Below are positions 1 through 9,083 of a stretch of DNA of 64,000 nucleotides, piece by piece. The notes under the pieces were generated by a model. It was not told the origin of the DNA. It ran no database searches and worked only from the letters and a program-made list of their open reading frames with translations. Within the stretch, counting starts at the first letter, position 1; the number at the start of each line of letters is the position of its first letter. The stretch is from PNAI01 sp035501735. GTDB taxonomy: Bacteria; Pseudomonadota; Alphaproteobacteria; Rhizobiales; Xanthobacteraceae. Position numbers and translations under genes: made by a program. The stretch lies in contig DATJVR010000011.1 in NCBI GenBank assembly GCA_035501735.1, positions 1-64,000 on the forward strand, written 5' to 3'.

Positions 1-1416
1 CTTTTATTCTTCACGCTCGAACTCAACCGCATCGACGATGCGCTGATCGATCGCGCGACGGCGGAGCCGGCGCTCGGCCACTATCGCCCATGGCTCGAGG
101 ATATTCGCAAGGAAAAGCCCTATCAGCTCGAGGATCGCGTCGAGCTGCTGTTTCACGAAAAATCCGTGACGAGCTGGACCTCGTGGAACCGCTTGTTCGA
201 CGAGACGATCGCGGGCTTGCGCTTCTCCGTCGACGGCAAGGAACTTACAATCGAGCCGACGTTAAACCTGCTGCAGGACCCGAGCGAGGCCAAGCGCAAG
301 GCCGCCGCGCAGGCACTCGCCACCACGTTCAAGGCGAACCTGCGACGGTTCACGCTGATCCTCAATACGCTTTCCAAGGACAAGGAAATTTCCGACCGCT
401 GGCGCGGCTTTCCCGACGTGGCGAGCGCTCGGCACCTGTCGAACCGCGTCGAGCCGGAGATCGTCGAGGCTCTGGTTAAGGCGGTCGAAGCCGCGTTTCC
501 CCGTATTTCTCACCGTTACTACGCGCTGAAAGCCAAGTGGTTCGGCAAGAAGCGGCTCGCCCATTGGGACCGCAATGCGCCGCTGCCGCAGGTCGACACC
601 CGGCCGATCCCCTGGAACGAAGCGAGAGAGCGCGTGCTCTCGGCCTACGGCGCGTTCGCGCCGGAAATGGCCGAGATCGCCGAACGCTTCTTCGCGCGCA
701 ACTGGATCGACGCGCCCGTGCGTCCCGGCAAGGCGCCCGGCGCCTTCTCGCATCCGACGGTGCCCTCGGCGCACCCCTATGTCCTGCTCAACTATCAGGG
801 CAAGCCGCGCGACCTGATGACGCTCGCCCACGAATTGGGCCACGGCGTGCACCAGGTGCTCGCCGCGCCCAACGGTCCGCTGATGGCGTCGGCTCCGCTC
901 ACGCTCGCGGAGACCGCGAGCGTGTTCGGCGAGATGCTCACGTTCAAGCGGCTGCTCGCCGGCAAGGTCGAGGACATGATCAACACGGTGGTGCGGCAGA
1001 TCGCGTTCTACACCTTCGAGCGCAGGCTCCACACCGAACGCCGCAACGGCGAACTCACCGCCGATCAGATCTGCGCCATCTGGCTCGACGTGCAGCGCGA
1101 GAGCCTGGGTCCGGCGATCGAGCTCAAGCCCGGTTACGAGACTTTCTGGAGCTACATTCCGCACTTCATCCATTCGCCGTTCTACGTCTATGCCTACGCC
1201 TTTGGCGACTGTCTGGTGAATTCGCTTTACGCGGTCTATGAGCGCGCATCGTCCGGCTTTGCCGAGCGCTATCTCGCCATGCTGGCGGCCGGCGGCACCA
1301 AGCATCATTCCGAACTGCTCGCGCCTTTCGGCCTCGACGCGCGCGACCCCTCGTTCTGGCAAGGCGGCTTGAGCGTGATCGAGCACCTGATCGGCGAGCT
1401 GGAAGATTTGGGGTGA
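1..1416 (+). CDS. M3 family oligoendopeptidase, 3' part (PepF-like)
   Basis: Zinc metallopeptidase that cleaves oligopeptides in the cytoplasm. The frame is open from base 1 to the TGA at 1414-1416, about 471 codons. Family members have about 600 residues, so the first 120-150 residues lie outside the window. The zinc motif HELGH is at bases 829-843, inside LMTLAHELGHGVHQ. A downstream glutamate (LAETASVFGEM) fits the third zinc ligand of the M3 family. The C-terminal part (FWSYIPHFIHSPFYVYAYAF) is typical of PepF and its substrate-binding tyrosines. An internal ATG-like start near 166 is not the true start because homologous sequence continues upstream. It lies 91 bases before the ABC1 kinase gene on the same strand. 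Confidence 0.93.
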   Translation, partial: LLFFTLELNRIDDALIDRATAEPALGHYRPWLEDIRKEKPYQLEDRVELLFHEKSVTSWTSWNRLFDETIAGLRFSVDGKELTIEPTLNLLQDPSEAKRKAAAQALATTFKANLRRFTLILNTLSKDKEISDRWRGFPDVASARHLSNRVEPEIVEALVKAVEAAFPRISHRYYALKAKWFGKKRLAHWDRNAPLPQVDTRPIPWNEARERVLSAYGAFAPEMAEIAERFFARNWIDAPVRPGKAPGAFSHPTVPSAHPYVLLNYQGKPRDLMTLAHELGHGVHQVLAAPNGPLMASAPLTLAETASVFGEMLTFKRLLAGKVEDMINTVVRQIAFYTFERRLHTERRNGELTADQICAIWLDVQRESLGPAIELKPGYETFWSYIPHFIHSPFYVYAYAFGDCLVNSLYAVYERASSGFAERYLAMLAAGGTKHHSELLAPFGLDARDPSFWQGGLSVIEHLIGELEDLG

Positions 1417-1507
1417 CGGCCGCACCCGAGCCGCCAATTCTGGCGCTGGAGCGCGATCCCGAAAATCAGGAATCGGTTTTCGGACAAGATCAGGCTCTAC
1501 GTATAAC

Positions 1508-2884
1508 ATGTTCGCAATGCCGCCGTCCGACCGCGAAGCCAACCGTTTCACCGCCCGCGCCCGGCGTTACGCCCGCGTCGGCGCCAATGTCGGTGGTGTG
1601 GCCGCGCGGCTGGCCGGCGCCCGCTTCTTCGGCTTGAGCCTTGATCGCGCCAAGAACGCCGCCGAACTCGCAGCAGCGCTTGGCGGCCTCAAAGGCCCGA
1701 TCATGAAAGTGGCGCAGCTACTCGCCACCATTCCGGAAGCGCTGCCGGCCGAATACATCAACGAGCTCAGCAAGTTGCAAAGCCAGGCCCCGCCCATGGG
1801 CTGGGCCTTCGTCAAACGCCGCATGCAGGCCGAGCTCGGCCCGGACTGGCAGCAGAAGTTCAAGAGCTTCGAACACCACCCGGCAGCCGCCGCCTCGCTC
1901 GGACAGGTGCACCGCGCCCGCGCGCTCGACGACGCCGAGCTTGCCTGCAAGCTGCAGTACGCCGACATGCAGTCGGTGGTCGAAGCCGATTTGAAACAAT
2001 TGCGGCTGCTGTTCGCGATCCGCCGCCGCTTCGATCCCGCGATCGACACCACCGAAATCATCAAGGAGATCGGCGCGCGCGTGCGCGAGGAGCTCGATTA
2101 CAAGCGCGAGGCCAAGCACGTCGCGCTCTACCGCACGATGCTCGATGACAGCGATCTCATTCGCGTGCCGAATGTATGGCCCGCGCTGTCGACCGGTCGG
2201 CTGCTCACGCTCGATTGGCTCGAAGGTCGCCGCCTGCTCGAATTCAAGGACGAAACGCTGAGCATCCGCAATCGACTCGCCGGCGCCATGTTCACCGCCT
2301 GGTGGTTTCCCTTCAGCCGCTACGGCGTGATCCACGGCGATCCGCATCTCGGCAACTACACGGTGTTCGAGGAAAGGAAAAAAGCCGCCGGCATCAATCT
2401 GCTCGACTACGGCTGCATCCGTATCTTCCCGCCGAAATTCGTCGGCGGCGTGGTCGATCTCTACAACGGTCTGCGCAAGAACGACGACGCTCTCGTGGTG
2501 CACGCCTACGAGACCTGGGGTTTCAAAAAACTGTCACGCGAATTGATCGAGGTGCTCAACATTTGGGCGCGCTTCATCTACGGTCCGCTGATGGATGATC
2601 GCGTGCGCACCATTGCCGACGGCGTCAAACCAGGCGACTACGGCCGCCGCCAGGCGTTCGAAGTGCACCAGGCGCTGCGTCGCAAAGGCCCGGTCACGGT
2701 GCCGCGCGAATTCGTGCTGATGGATCGCGCCGCGATCGGACTCGGCGGCGTGTTTCTGCATTTGCGCGCGGAACTCAATTTTCATCGGCTGTTCAGCGAG
2801 GCGATGGAGAAGTTCTCGGTCGCTCGCGTGGCCGAGCGGCAGGCACAGGCGCTCAAACAGGCCGGCTTGAGCGCGGCAAGCTGA
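1508..2884 (+). CDS. ABC1/AarF/UbiB-family atypical kinase
   Basis: 458-residue member of the ABC1 (ADCK/UbiB) atypical kinase family, which supports ubiquinone and lipid homeostasis in bacteria. Visible motifs are the KxxQ signature (KVAQ, residues 67-70), the Ala-rich nucleotide loop followed by SLGQVH (about 126-135), the ATP lysine in ACKLQ (148), the EELDYKREA segment, and the catalytic-loop HGDPHLGNY (about 277-285) followed by LLDYG. No C-terminal transmembrane pair like that of E. coli UbiB is obvious, so it is probably a soluble AarF-type relative, not the canonical ubiB. ATG chosen at 1508. Substrate cannot be read from sequence. Confidence 0.9.
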   Translation: MFAMPPSDREANRFTARARRYARVGANVGGVAARLAGARFFGLSLDRAKNAAELAAALGGLKGPIMKVAQLLATIPEALPAEYINELSKLQSQAPPMGWAFVKRRMQAELGPDWQQKFKSFEHHPAAAASLGQVHRARALDDAELACKLQYADMQSVVEADLKQLRLLFAIRRRFDPAIDTTEIIKEIGARVREELDYKREAKHVALYRTMLDDSDLIRVPNVWPALSTGRLLTLDWLEGRRLLEFKDETLSIRNRLAGAMFTAWWFPFSRYGVIHGDPHLGNYTVFEERKKAAGINLLDYGCIRIFPPKFVGGVVDLYNGLRKNDDALVVHAYETWGFKKLSRELIEVLNIWARFIYGPLMDDRVRTIADGVKPGDYGRRQAFEVHQALRRKGPVTVPREFVLMDRAAIGLGGVFLHLRAELNFHRLFSEAMEKFSVARVAERQAQALKQAGLSAAS

Positions 2885-3026
2885 TATTTTCCAACCCCGG
2901 CCGCGTCTCAACTTCGTGTTAGACATTTTCGGACATATCCTGTTATCTGCCGATGGAATTCGTGCGTGAGTGTCAGGCGTGCCGCATCCCCGAACGTTCT
3001 CGATTGATCGACCCGGAGGCGGTGTG

Positions 3027-3398
3027 ATGCTCATGCGTCTTGCCGTGGTAGCGGTATCAGCCTTTGGCCTCGCCATCTTCGCGCCAGTCATGGCGCGCGC
3101 CGGATGTGCCGACGAAATCAGCAAGCTGATGTCGAAGGACACCGAACGGATGCTGAGCCAGTATCAACGGATCACCCGTCGCATCGAGCGCGAAGGGTCT
3201 AACCCGACACTGCGCGCGCAGGAATGCCGCATCGCGAGGCAGCTCGAACCGCAGCTTGCGAGCCAGGTGGAAGCCTTGAAACAGTCGCACTGCCGCCGCG
3301 ACCCGAGCGTCGCCACCATGCTGGCCGACATCGTGCGCGGCCATGAGGACGACCTCGCCATGCTGCGCGGGGTGACCACCCAGGCCGATTGCCGATAA
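3027..3398 (+). CDS. small secreted protein of unknown function
   Basis: 123 residues with a clear Sec signal peptide (MLMRLAVVAVSAFGLAIF, then APVMARA before the predicted cut). The mature part is charged and helical and has four cysteines (GCADE, QECRI, SHCRR, ADCR) that could form two disulfides in the periplasm. Start 3027 is chosen because GGAGG at 3015-3019 sits 7 bases upstream and the signal peptide begins exactly there; an in-frame start at 2970 would add a non-signal leader. I do not recognise the family. It stands alone between the ABC1 kinase and the oxidase subunit IV gene. Confidence 0.75.
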   Translation: MLMRLAVVAVSAFGLAIFAPVMARAGCADEISKLMSKDTERMLSQYQRITRRIEREGSNPTLRAQECRIARQLEPQLASQVEALKQSHCRRDPSVATMLADIVRGHEDDLAMLRGVTTQADCR

Positions 3399-3502
3399 GC
3401 GGCCGGCGCCGCATGCGGATTGCTTGAACTAAAGTGCATTGCCCGCCACGGGCGATTCCGCTAAATGCTTGCCTCAAATCGGTTGAACGAAAGGACCGCT
3501 GT

Positions 3503-3787
3503 ATGGCCGCCCACGGCAATCCGGAATATTCCACCGCGACGGGCAACGATTATCCCGCGCACGAGCAGACGTACGAAAGCTTCACGTTCCTCATCGTGAT
3601 CGGCATTCTGCATGTGATCGGCATTTGCCTTGGGCTTACGATCGGCGGCGTGAAGGGCAATTGGCTCATCGGCGGCGGCCTCATCTTCATCGCCACCGTG
3701 GCAGCCGCCGTCGGATTGATGACGAAGACACAGGTTCCGGGTTACGTCGTCGCCGTGCTTGGACTTCTGGGGCTCGCTCTCGCGTAA
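3503..3787 (+). CDS. aa3-type cytochrome c oxidase subunit IV-like protein
   Basis: 94-residue membrane protein. The N-terminal half has the HEQTYESFTFLIVIGIL pattern of the bacterial aa3 oxidase subunit IV domain (PF07835), a single-helix accessory of proton-pumping cytochrome oxidases. Here the domain is followed by two more hydrophobic stretches (WLIGGGLIFIATVAAAVGLM and GYVVAVLGLLGLALA), so it is longer than the minimal 45-residue subunit. ATG 3503 has AAAGGA at 3490-3495. It precedes pntAA by 63 bases, an arrangement common in Rhizobiales, so it may share a transcript with the transhydrogenase genes. Confidence 0.8.
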   Translation: MAAHGNPEYSTATGNDYPAHEQTYESFTFLIVIGILHVIGICLGLTIGGVKGNWLIGGGLIFIATVAAAVGLMTKTQVPGYVVAVLGLLGLALA

Positions 3788-3850
3788 TGTTCAAAGGCGC
3801 CCCGCTGAGGGTGCGCTTCATGCGACCAATCGAATCTGGAGACGAGGCGA

Positions 3851-4984
3851 ATGCGTATTGCCATAGCGCGTGAGACCGACTCCGGCGAGCCGCGCGTCGC
3901 GGCCACACCCGAGACCGTGAAGAAGATGATCGGCCTGGGCGCGGAAGTCGCGGTCGAGGCCGGCGCCGGTGATAAATCGGGCATCCCGGACTCCGAATTT
4001 TCGGCCGCCGGCGCGACCGTCAGCAAGGATGCCACCAAGGGTGCCGAAGTGGTGCTCAAGGTTCGCCGCCCGACCCCCGCCGAGCTGAAGAATTATAAGA
4101 AGGGCGCCGTCGTCATCGCCATGATGGACCCCTACGGCAATGCCGCGGCGCTCCGCGCCATGGCCGAGGCCGGGATCATCGCCTTCGCCATGGAGCTCAT
4201 GCCGCGCATCACCCGCGCGCAGTCGATGGACGTGCTTTCGAGCCAGGCCAATCTCGCAGGCTACCGGGCGGTCATCGATGCCGCGGCCGAATACGGTCGC
4301 GCCTTTCCGATGATGATGACCGCGGCCGGCACCGTGCCCGCCGCCAAGGTTTTCATCATGGGTGTCGGCGTGGCGGGCTTGCAGGCGATCGCGACCGCGC
4401 GCCGCCTCGGCGCCATCGTCACCGCAACCGACGTGCGGCCGGCCGTGAAGGAGCAGGTGCAGAGTCTCGGCGCGAAATTCATCGCGGTCGAGGACGAGGA
4501 ATTCAAGCAGGCCGAGACCGCCGCGGGATACGCCAAGGAAATGTCAAAGGAGTATCAGGCCAAACAGGCCGCGCTCGTCGCCGAGCACATCAAGAAGCAG
4601 GACATCGTGATCACCACCGCACTCATTCCCGGCCGGCCGGCGCCGCGTCTGGTGAACCGTGAGATGGTGGCATCGATGCGGCCGGGCTCGGTCCTGGTCG
4701 ATCTTGCGGTCGAGCGCGGCGGCAATGTCGAAGGCGCCAAGGCGGGCGACGTCGTCGAGGTCAACGGCGTGAAGATCGTGGGCTACACCAATATGGCCGG
4801 CCGGCTTGCGGCGTCAGCTTCCGCGCTCTACGCGAAAAATCTGCTGACCTTCCTCGAAACCATGATCGACAAGAAAACCAAGGCGCTCGCCATCAATTGG
4901 GACGACGAGATCGTGAAAGGCACGGCGCTGACGCGCAACGGCGCACTGATACATCCGAGCTTTGCGGCCAAGACTGCGGCCTGA
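3851..4984 (+). CDS. pntAA: NAD(P) transhydrogenase subunit alpha, part 1 (domain I)
   Basis: 377 residues forming the NAD(H)-binding domain I of proton-translocating transhydrogenase. It begins MRIAIARETDSGEPRVAATP, the typical alanine dehydrogenase/PntA N-terminus. The Rossmann segment KVFIMGVGVAGLQAIATARRLGA is followed by ATDVRPAVKEQV. The mobile loop (GYTNMAGRLAASASALYAKN) contacts NADP(H) in subunit beta. In alphaproteobacteria PntA is split; the missing membrane helices are in the next gene. Protons entering through PntAB/PntB drive hydride transfer from NADH to NADP+, supplying NADPH. Confidence 0.96.
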   Translation: MRIAIARETDSGEPRVAATPETVKKMIGLGAEVAVEAGAGDKSGIPDSEFSAAGATVSKDATKGAEVVLKVRRPTPAELKNYKKGAVVIAMMDPYGNAAALRAMAEAGIIAFAMELMPRITRAQSMDVLSSQANLAGYRAVIDAAAEYGRAFPMMMTAAGTVPAAKVFIMGVGVAGLQAIATARRLGAIVTATDVRPAVKEQVQSLGAKFIAVEDEEFKQAETAAGYAKEMSKEYQAKQAALVAEHIKKQDIVITTALIPGRPAPRLVNREMVASMRPGSVLVDLAVERGGNVEGAKAGDVVEVNGVKIVGYTNMAGRLAASASALYAKNLLTFLETMIDKKTKALAINWDDEIVKGTALTRNGALIHPSFAAKTAA

Positions 4985-5037
4985 ATGCCATTGCCCCTCT
5001 CCTTGCAGGGGAGGGATTTGAAATGAGGAGGCCAGCC

Positions 5038-5367
5038 ATGACCGGCACCGCGATCGATGCCGTCGATCCCTTCGTATTCCGCCTCTCGATTTTCGTGCTC
5101 GCGGTATTCGTCGGCTATTACGTGGTGTGGTCGGTGACGCCCGCGCTGCACACGCCGTTGATGTCGGTGACCAACGCCATTTCCTCCGTGATCGTGGTGG
5201 GTGCGCTGCTCGCGGTCGGCGTTCAGCTCCTGGCCGACTGGGGTCCGGTCTGGTCGCGCGTTCTCGGCTTCGTCGCGCTGATGTTTGCCTCGGTCAACAT
5301 CTTCGGCGGCTTCCTGGTTACCCAGCGCATGCTCGGCATGTACCATCAGAAGAAGAAGAAACCGTAG
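5038..5367 (+). CDS. pntAB: NAD(P) transhydrogenase subunit alpha, part 2 (membrane)
   Basis: 109-residue membrane subunit carrying the alpha-chain helices of the proton channel. Hydrophobic segments are VFRLSIFVLAVFVGYYVVW, AISSVIVVGALLAVGVQLL and VLGFVALMFASVNIFGGFLV, the last with the conserved VNIFGGFLVTQRML tail of the family. Start 5038 follows a perfect AGGAGG at 5026-5031 with 6 bases of spacing; an in-frame ATG at 5023 would overlap that site. It ends 9 bases before pntB. The gap from pntAA holds a short C/G-rich inverted repeat (about 4994-5015) that may tune expression. Confidence 0.95.
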   Translation: MTGTAIDAVDPFVFRLSIFVLAVFVGYYVVWSVTPALHTPLMSVTNAISSVIVVGALLAVGVQLLADWGPVWSRVLGFVALMFASVNIFGGFLVTQRMLGMYHQKKKKP

Positions 5368-5376
5368 GAGAGCGCG

Positions 5377-6771
5377 ATGAACGCCAATATCGCCGCGCTG
5401 CTCTATCTCGTCGCCGGGGTTCTTTTCATCCTGGCGCTGCGGGGACTTTCAAATCCCGAATCCAGCCGCCGCGGCAATCTGTTCGGCATGATCGGCATGA
5501 CCATCGCCGTGCTGACCACGCTCGCGGCGCATCCGCCGAACGGCTGGGGTGCGTGGGCGCTGGTCGTGCTCGGGCTGGGACTGGGCGGCGGCATCGGCGC
5601 CGTGATCGCGCGCCGCGTGCCGATGACCTCAATGCCGGAACTGGTCGCCGCCTTCCATTCGCTCGTCGGTATGGCGGCCGTGCTGGTGGCGGCCGCCGCG
5701 CTTTACGCCCCGAGCGCCTTCGATATCGGCACCGTCGGCGACATCCATCGCGCGAGCCTGGTCGAGATGTCGCTCGGCGTGGCCATCGGCGCCATCACCT
5801 TCACCGGCTCGGTCATCGCCTTCGCGAAGCTGTCCGGGCGCATGAGCGGCGCGCCCATTCTTCTCCCGATGCGCCACGTCATCAATGTTGCGCTCGCGGC
5901 TGGCATCGTCGCCGCCATCGTGTGGTTCGCGCGCAGCGAGAGCCACATCGCGTTCTGGCTGCTCGCCTTCGGCGCCTTTGCGTTCGGCGTGCTCATCATC
6001 ATCCCGATCGGCGGCGCCGACATGCCGGTCGTGATCTCCATGCTCAATTCCTATTCGGGATGGGCCGCCGCCGGCATCGGTTTCACGCTCGGCAATTCCG
6101 CGCTGATCATCACCGGTGCGCTGGTTGGCTCCTCCGGCGCGATCCTGTCCTACATCATGTGCGCCGGCATGAACCGCAGCTTCATCTCTGTGATCCTCGG
6201 CGGCTTCGGCGGCGAGGTGGCCGGCCCGGCGGCGGGCAAGGAACAGCGCCCGGTGAAGCAGGGCTCGGCCGACGACGCCGCCTTCGTGATGAAGAACGCC
6301 GGCAAGGTCATCATCGTGCCGGGCTACGGCATGGCGGTGGCGCAGGCGCAGCACGCCCTGCGCGAGATGGCCGACAAGCTGAAAGAGGACGGCGTAGAGG
6401 TCAAATACGCCATCCATCCGGTCGCCGGCCGCATGCCGGGCCACATGAACGTGCTGCTGGCCGAAGCCAATGTGCCTTACGACGAGGTATTCGAGCTCGA
6501 GGACATCAATTCCGAATTCGCCCAGGCCGACGTGGCTTTCGTCATCGGCGCGAACGACGTGACCAACCCGGCCGCCAAGGAAGACCCCTCCTCGCCGATT
6601 TTCGGCATGCCGGTGCTGGAAGTGTGGAAGGCCAACACCGTGATGTTCTCCAAGCGCTCGCTGTCCTCCGGCTACGCCGGCATCGACAACACGCTGTTCT
6701 ATCGCGACAACACCATGATGCTGTTCGGCGACGCCAAAAAGATGACCGAGGAAATCGTCAAATCGCTTTGA
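5377..6771 (+). CDS. pntB: NAD(P) transhydrogenase subunit beta
   Basis: 464 residues. The N-terminal 260 residues form the membrane domain II with about nine hydrophobic helices, including the conserved SYSGWAAAGIGFTLGNSALI stretch. The C-terminal 180 residues are NADP(H)-binding domain III with IIVPGYGMAVAQAQHALREM, HPVAGRMPGHMNVLLAEANV, VIGANDVTNPAA and the closing KRSLSSGYAGIDNTLFY motif. It completes the PntAA-PntAB-PntB complex, which makes NADPH from NADH using proton-motive force. Its last 14 bases overlap the 3' end of the convergent FkbM gene. Confidence 0.97.
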   Translation: MNANIAALLYLVAGVLFILALRGLSNPESSRRGNLFGMIGMTIAVLTTLAAHPPNGWGAWALVVLGLGLGGGIGAVIARRVPMTSMPELVAAFHSLVGMAAVLVAAAALYAPSAFDIGTVGDIHRASLVEMSLGVAIGAITFTGSVIAFAKLSGRMSGAPILLPMRHVINVALAAGIVAAIVWFARSESHIAFWLLAFGAFAFGVLIIIPIGGADMPVVISMLNSYSGWAAAGIGFTLGNSALIITGALVGSSGAILSYIMCAGMNRSFISVILGGFGGEVAGPAAGKEQRPVKQGSADDAAFVMKNAGKVIIVPGYGMAVAQAQHALREMADKLKEDGVEVKYAIHPVAGRMPGHMNVLLAEANVPYDEVFELEDINSEFAQADVAFVIGANDVTNPAAKEDPSSPIFGMPVLEVWKANTVMFSKRSLSSGYAGIDNTLFYRDNTMMLFGDAKKMTEEIVKSL

Positions 6772-7660
6772 CGATCTGCTTGTTCTGCTCGGCGATCTCG
6801 CGCAGCGAAATCGTCCCGCGCTCTGCCGCCTTCGTGGTCCGCGCGACCTCGTTCTTGAGCCAGATCACGTCGAGCGATCCTTCGAACCCGCGCAATTCGT
6901 CGCGTTCGATCCGGACCACGCCGCCGGTGTTGCGCAGCGCGAACGGCACGAAACCCCCATCATAAAGCCGTCCGGTCATGTCGTCGGTCGAGAGCGCGCC
7001 GGCCCGGCTGAGGTCGGGAGAATATTCCAGGATGATCGCATCGGTGCGGCCGAGCGTGCGGGTCGCGCCTGCAATCACCGCCGGCTCGTAGCCCTCCACG
7101 TCGATCTTGATCAGCGCGATGTGCCGGTTGCCGAAACCGAGATTGTCCAGCGCGCTGTCGAGGTCGGTGAGCGGCACCGAACGCGATCCGAGACCGTGAT
7201 CCTTTGCCACCGAATGCCGGCCGAAATTGGAGCTCTTGTAGCGGAACAACTGCGCGACGCCGGGCTTGGCGCCAATTGCACGCGCATCGATGATCACCTT
7301 GTCGATGCCGTTTTCGGCCATATTGCGCGCGAGCAGCCAGGCGTTGAGCGGGTCGGGCTCGAACGCGATCACCGCCTCGACGTTGCCATGCCGCGCGGCA
7401 TGCAGCGCGTGCCACCCCACGTTTGCGCCGATATCGATGACCACGCCGCCTTTGGCGGTCGAGAGATATTCGCCGAGCCAGCGCGTCACCAGCGGCTCAT
7501 GCGAACCGTATTTCGCGATATGACGCCCGATCGTATCGCGATGATGGACGAAGAAAACCAGGTTCGATTTCGCCGCCCGGACACGAAAGGCTGGGCGCCA
7601 TGGCACCAGCCAAGCCATCAGGAACGCAAGCGTTCCAAGCGGACGAGGCATGGCGATCAT
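6758..7660 (-). CDS. FkbM family methyltransferase
   Basis: 300-residue protein with an N-terminal hydrophobic segment (LGTLAFLMAWLVPW) and a class I SAM-dependent methyltransferase core: motif I VVIDIGANVGWHALHAARHG, then VIAFEPDPLNAWLLARNM, IKIDVEGYEPAVIAGA and ILEYSPDLS. This is the FkbM type (PF05050), whose members methylate hydroxyls on sugars or small molecules. ATG 7660 is chosen because MIAMPRP starts the homologous-looking part; the frame stays open to 7783 but that extension is low-complexity Arg/His-rich. The gene converges on pntB with a 14-base overlap. Substrate unknown. Confidence 0.85.
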   Translation of the reverse strand: MIAMPRPLGTLAFLMAWLVPWRPAFRVRAAKSNLVFFVHHRDTIGRHIAKYGSHEPLVTRWLGEYLSTAKGGVVIDIGANVGWHALHAARHGNVEAVIAFEPDPLNAWLLARNMAENGIDKVIIDARAIGAKPGVAQLFRYKSSNFGRHSVAKDHGLGSRSVPLTDLDSALDNLGFGNRHIALIKIDVEGYEPAVIAGATRTLGRTDAIILEYSPDLSRAGALSTDDMTGRLYDGGFVPFALRNTGGVVRIERDELRGFEGSLDVIWLKNEVARTTKAAERGTISLREIAEQNKQIVKAI

Positions 7661-7846
7661 CGCGTGCGAATTCCCGCGACGATCGCGCGCAGCACGCGCA
7701 TGATGCAGATCGGTACCTTGTCGCCCATCGATGCAGTGTATGAATGGCAGCGTGCGCCCGCAAATGCGCTCATGGCGTTTCACACAAGCGGTGATGTGCT
7801 ATCAGGTCCTCGGGCGCCGGGTGAAGTCGAAGCGATAGCGCGATCT

Positions 7847-8647
7847 ATGAGCCTGCTCAAATGGCTGATCATCCTGCTCGTCGGCTTTGGCGGCTTCACC
7901 GCGTTGATGTACCTCGCCCAGCGCAAGCTGATGTATTTTCCCGAAACCGTGCGCACACCGCCGGCCGCCGCAGGTCTCGCCGCGGCCGAAGAGATAAGGC
8001 TCGACACCGCCGACGGTGCGCACCTCATTGCCTGGCATGTGCCGCCGCAGGCCGGCAAGGCCGTCGTGCTATATTTTCACGGCAACGGCGGTTCCTTGCG
8101 CTACCGCGTCGACCGTTTCCGCGCGCTCGCCTCTGACGGAACCGGCCTGCTCGCAATCAGCTACCGCGGCTATGGCGGCTCGAGCGGCTCACCATCCGAA
8201 GCCGGCCTGCTCGCCGACGCCGAAGCGGCTTACGCCTTCGCTGTGGCGCGCTATCGCGCCGACCGCATCGTCCTGTGGGGAGAATCGCTCGGCGCAGCAA
8301 TCTCGATCGCCCTTGCGACAACCCACAAGGTTGGCGGACTCGTGCTGGAAGCGCCGTTCACCTCGGCGGTCGATATCGGCGCCGCGGTCTATTGGTATCT
8401 GCCGGTGCGCTCGCTGATGAAGGACACCTTCCGCTCCGATCAGCGCATCGCCGGCGTGAGCGCGCCCATACTGATCATGCACGGAACCGACGACCGCGTG
8501 GTTCCGATCAGCTTTGGCGAAAGGCTGTTCGTGCTCGCCAACGAACCCAAGCGTATGGTTCGCTTCCCCGGCGGCGGCCATAGCGATCTCGATGCGTTTG
8601 GCGCGCAAGCCGCGGTGCGCGTCTTCATTGCCGAGGCGGTGCGCTGA
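7847..8647 (+). CDS. membrane-anchored alpha/beta hydrolase (BEM46-like)
   Basis: 266 residues: an N-terminal anchor (LLKWLIILLVGFGGFTALMY), then an alpha/beta hydrolase fold like the BEM46/YfhR group. The oxyanion motif is YFHGNGGSLRYR, the nucleophile elbow is WGESLGAA (GxSxG), the acid is in MHGTDDRVVP and the histidine in PGGGHSDLD. All three catalytic residues are therefore present. The MSLLKW start at 7847 is preferred; the frame continues upstream but overlaps the FkbM gene and lacks hydrolase-like sequence. It ends 4 bases from a convergent Cys-rich gene. Likely an esterase; the substrate cannot be inferred. Confidence 0.88.
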   Translation: MSLLKWLIILLVGFGGFTALMYLAQRKLMYFPETVRTPPAAAGLAAAEEIRLDTADGAHLIAWHVPPQAGKAVVLYFHGNGGSLRYRVDRFRALASDGTGLLAISYRGYGGSSGSPSEAGLLADAEAAYAFAVARYRADRIVLWGESLGAAISIALATTHKVGGLVLEAPFTSAVDIGAAVYWYLPVRSLMKDTFRSDQRIAGVSAPILIMHGTDDRVVPISFGERLFVLANEPKRMVRFPGGGHSDLDAFGAQAAVRVFIAEAVR

Positions 8648-8651
8648 AAGC

Positions 8652-8948
8652 CTAGATGCCTTCGTCCTGCTGTGGCGCGCCTGGTCGCTGCATATTGAAA
8701 CCCCGACCGGGCCGATTCTGGCCGCGCTGCCTCATTCGTTCGGCGAGCGCGAGCTTGCACCCTTCGGAAATCTGTTCGCGATGCTCGCGCATGCATCGGA
8801 TGATGCGGCCGCCCCCCGGTTGAACCGATCCGCACAACGATCTGACGTCGGCCATGCATGCACCGCGCGCCCCGCCGGCCTGCTGGGCCGGCGCGAGCGT
8901 GGGAAACGTCACGACGGCCGCGACAACGAGCGTACGTAAGTAGGACAT
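8652..8948 (-). CDS. secreted protein with a GLG1-type Cys-rich repeat
   Basis: 98 residues with a signal peptide (MSYLRTLVVAAVVTFPTLAPA). The mature part has one copy of the cysteine pattern C-x3-D-x4-LC, then GGGRIIRCMREH, then C, which matches the Cys-rich repeat first described in Golgi apparatus protein GLG1 and found in many short alphaproteobacterial secreted proteins. The four cysteines probably form two disulfides in the periplasm. GGAGAGG (8954-8960) lies 5 bases upstream of the ATG. The C-terminal tail is Arg/Gln/Gly-rich and looks disordered. Function is unknown. Confidence 0.8.
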   Translation of the reverse strand: MSYLRTLVVAAVVTFPTLAPAQQAGGARGACMADVRSLCGSVQPGGGRIIRCMREHREQISEGCKLALAERMRQRGQNRPGRGFNMQRPGAPQQDEGI

Positions 8949-9083
8949 GAAATCCTCTCCTGCTGAATCGCCGCCAATCTATTGCACTGAATCTAATTGA
9001 TCGTTCCGCAAAGCCACAAGTTACGCATCGGTAATTAACCTGGCGCTAGCTGCCGCAAAAAACAGCATTAATAAATTTGTCGG

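Noticed and set aside
5127..6965. A 612-codon open frame on the plus strand over pntB
   Set aside because: Frame-shifted shadow of pntB and pntAB, composed mostly of Arg, His and Gly; pntB itself has full homology.
7121..7846. N-terminal extension of the alpha/beta hydrolase
   Set aside because: The open frame reaches back over the opposite-strand FkbM gene and lacks hydrolase sequence; the membrane anchor starts at 7847.
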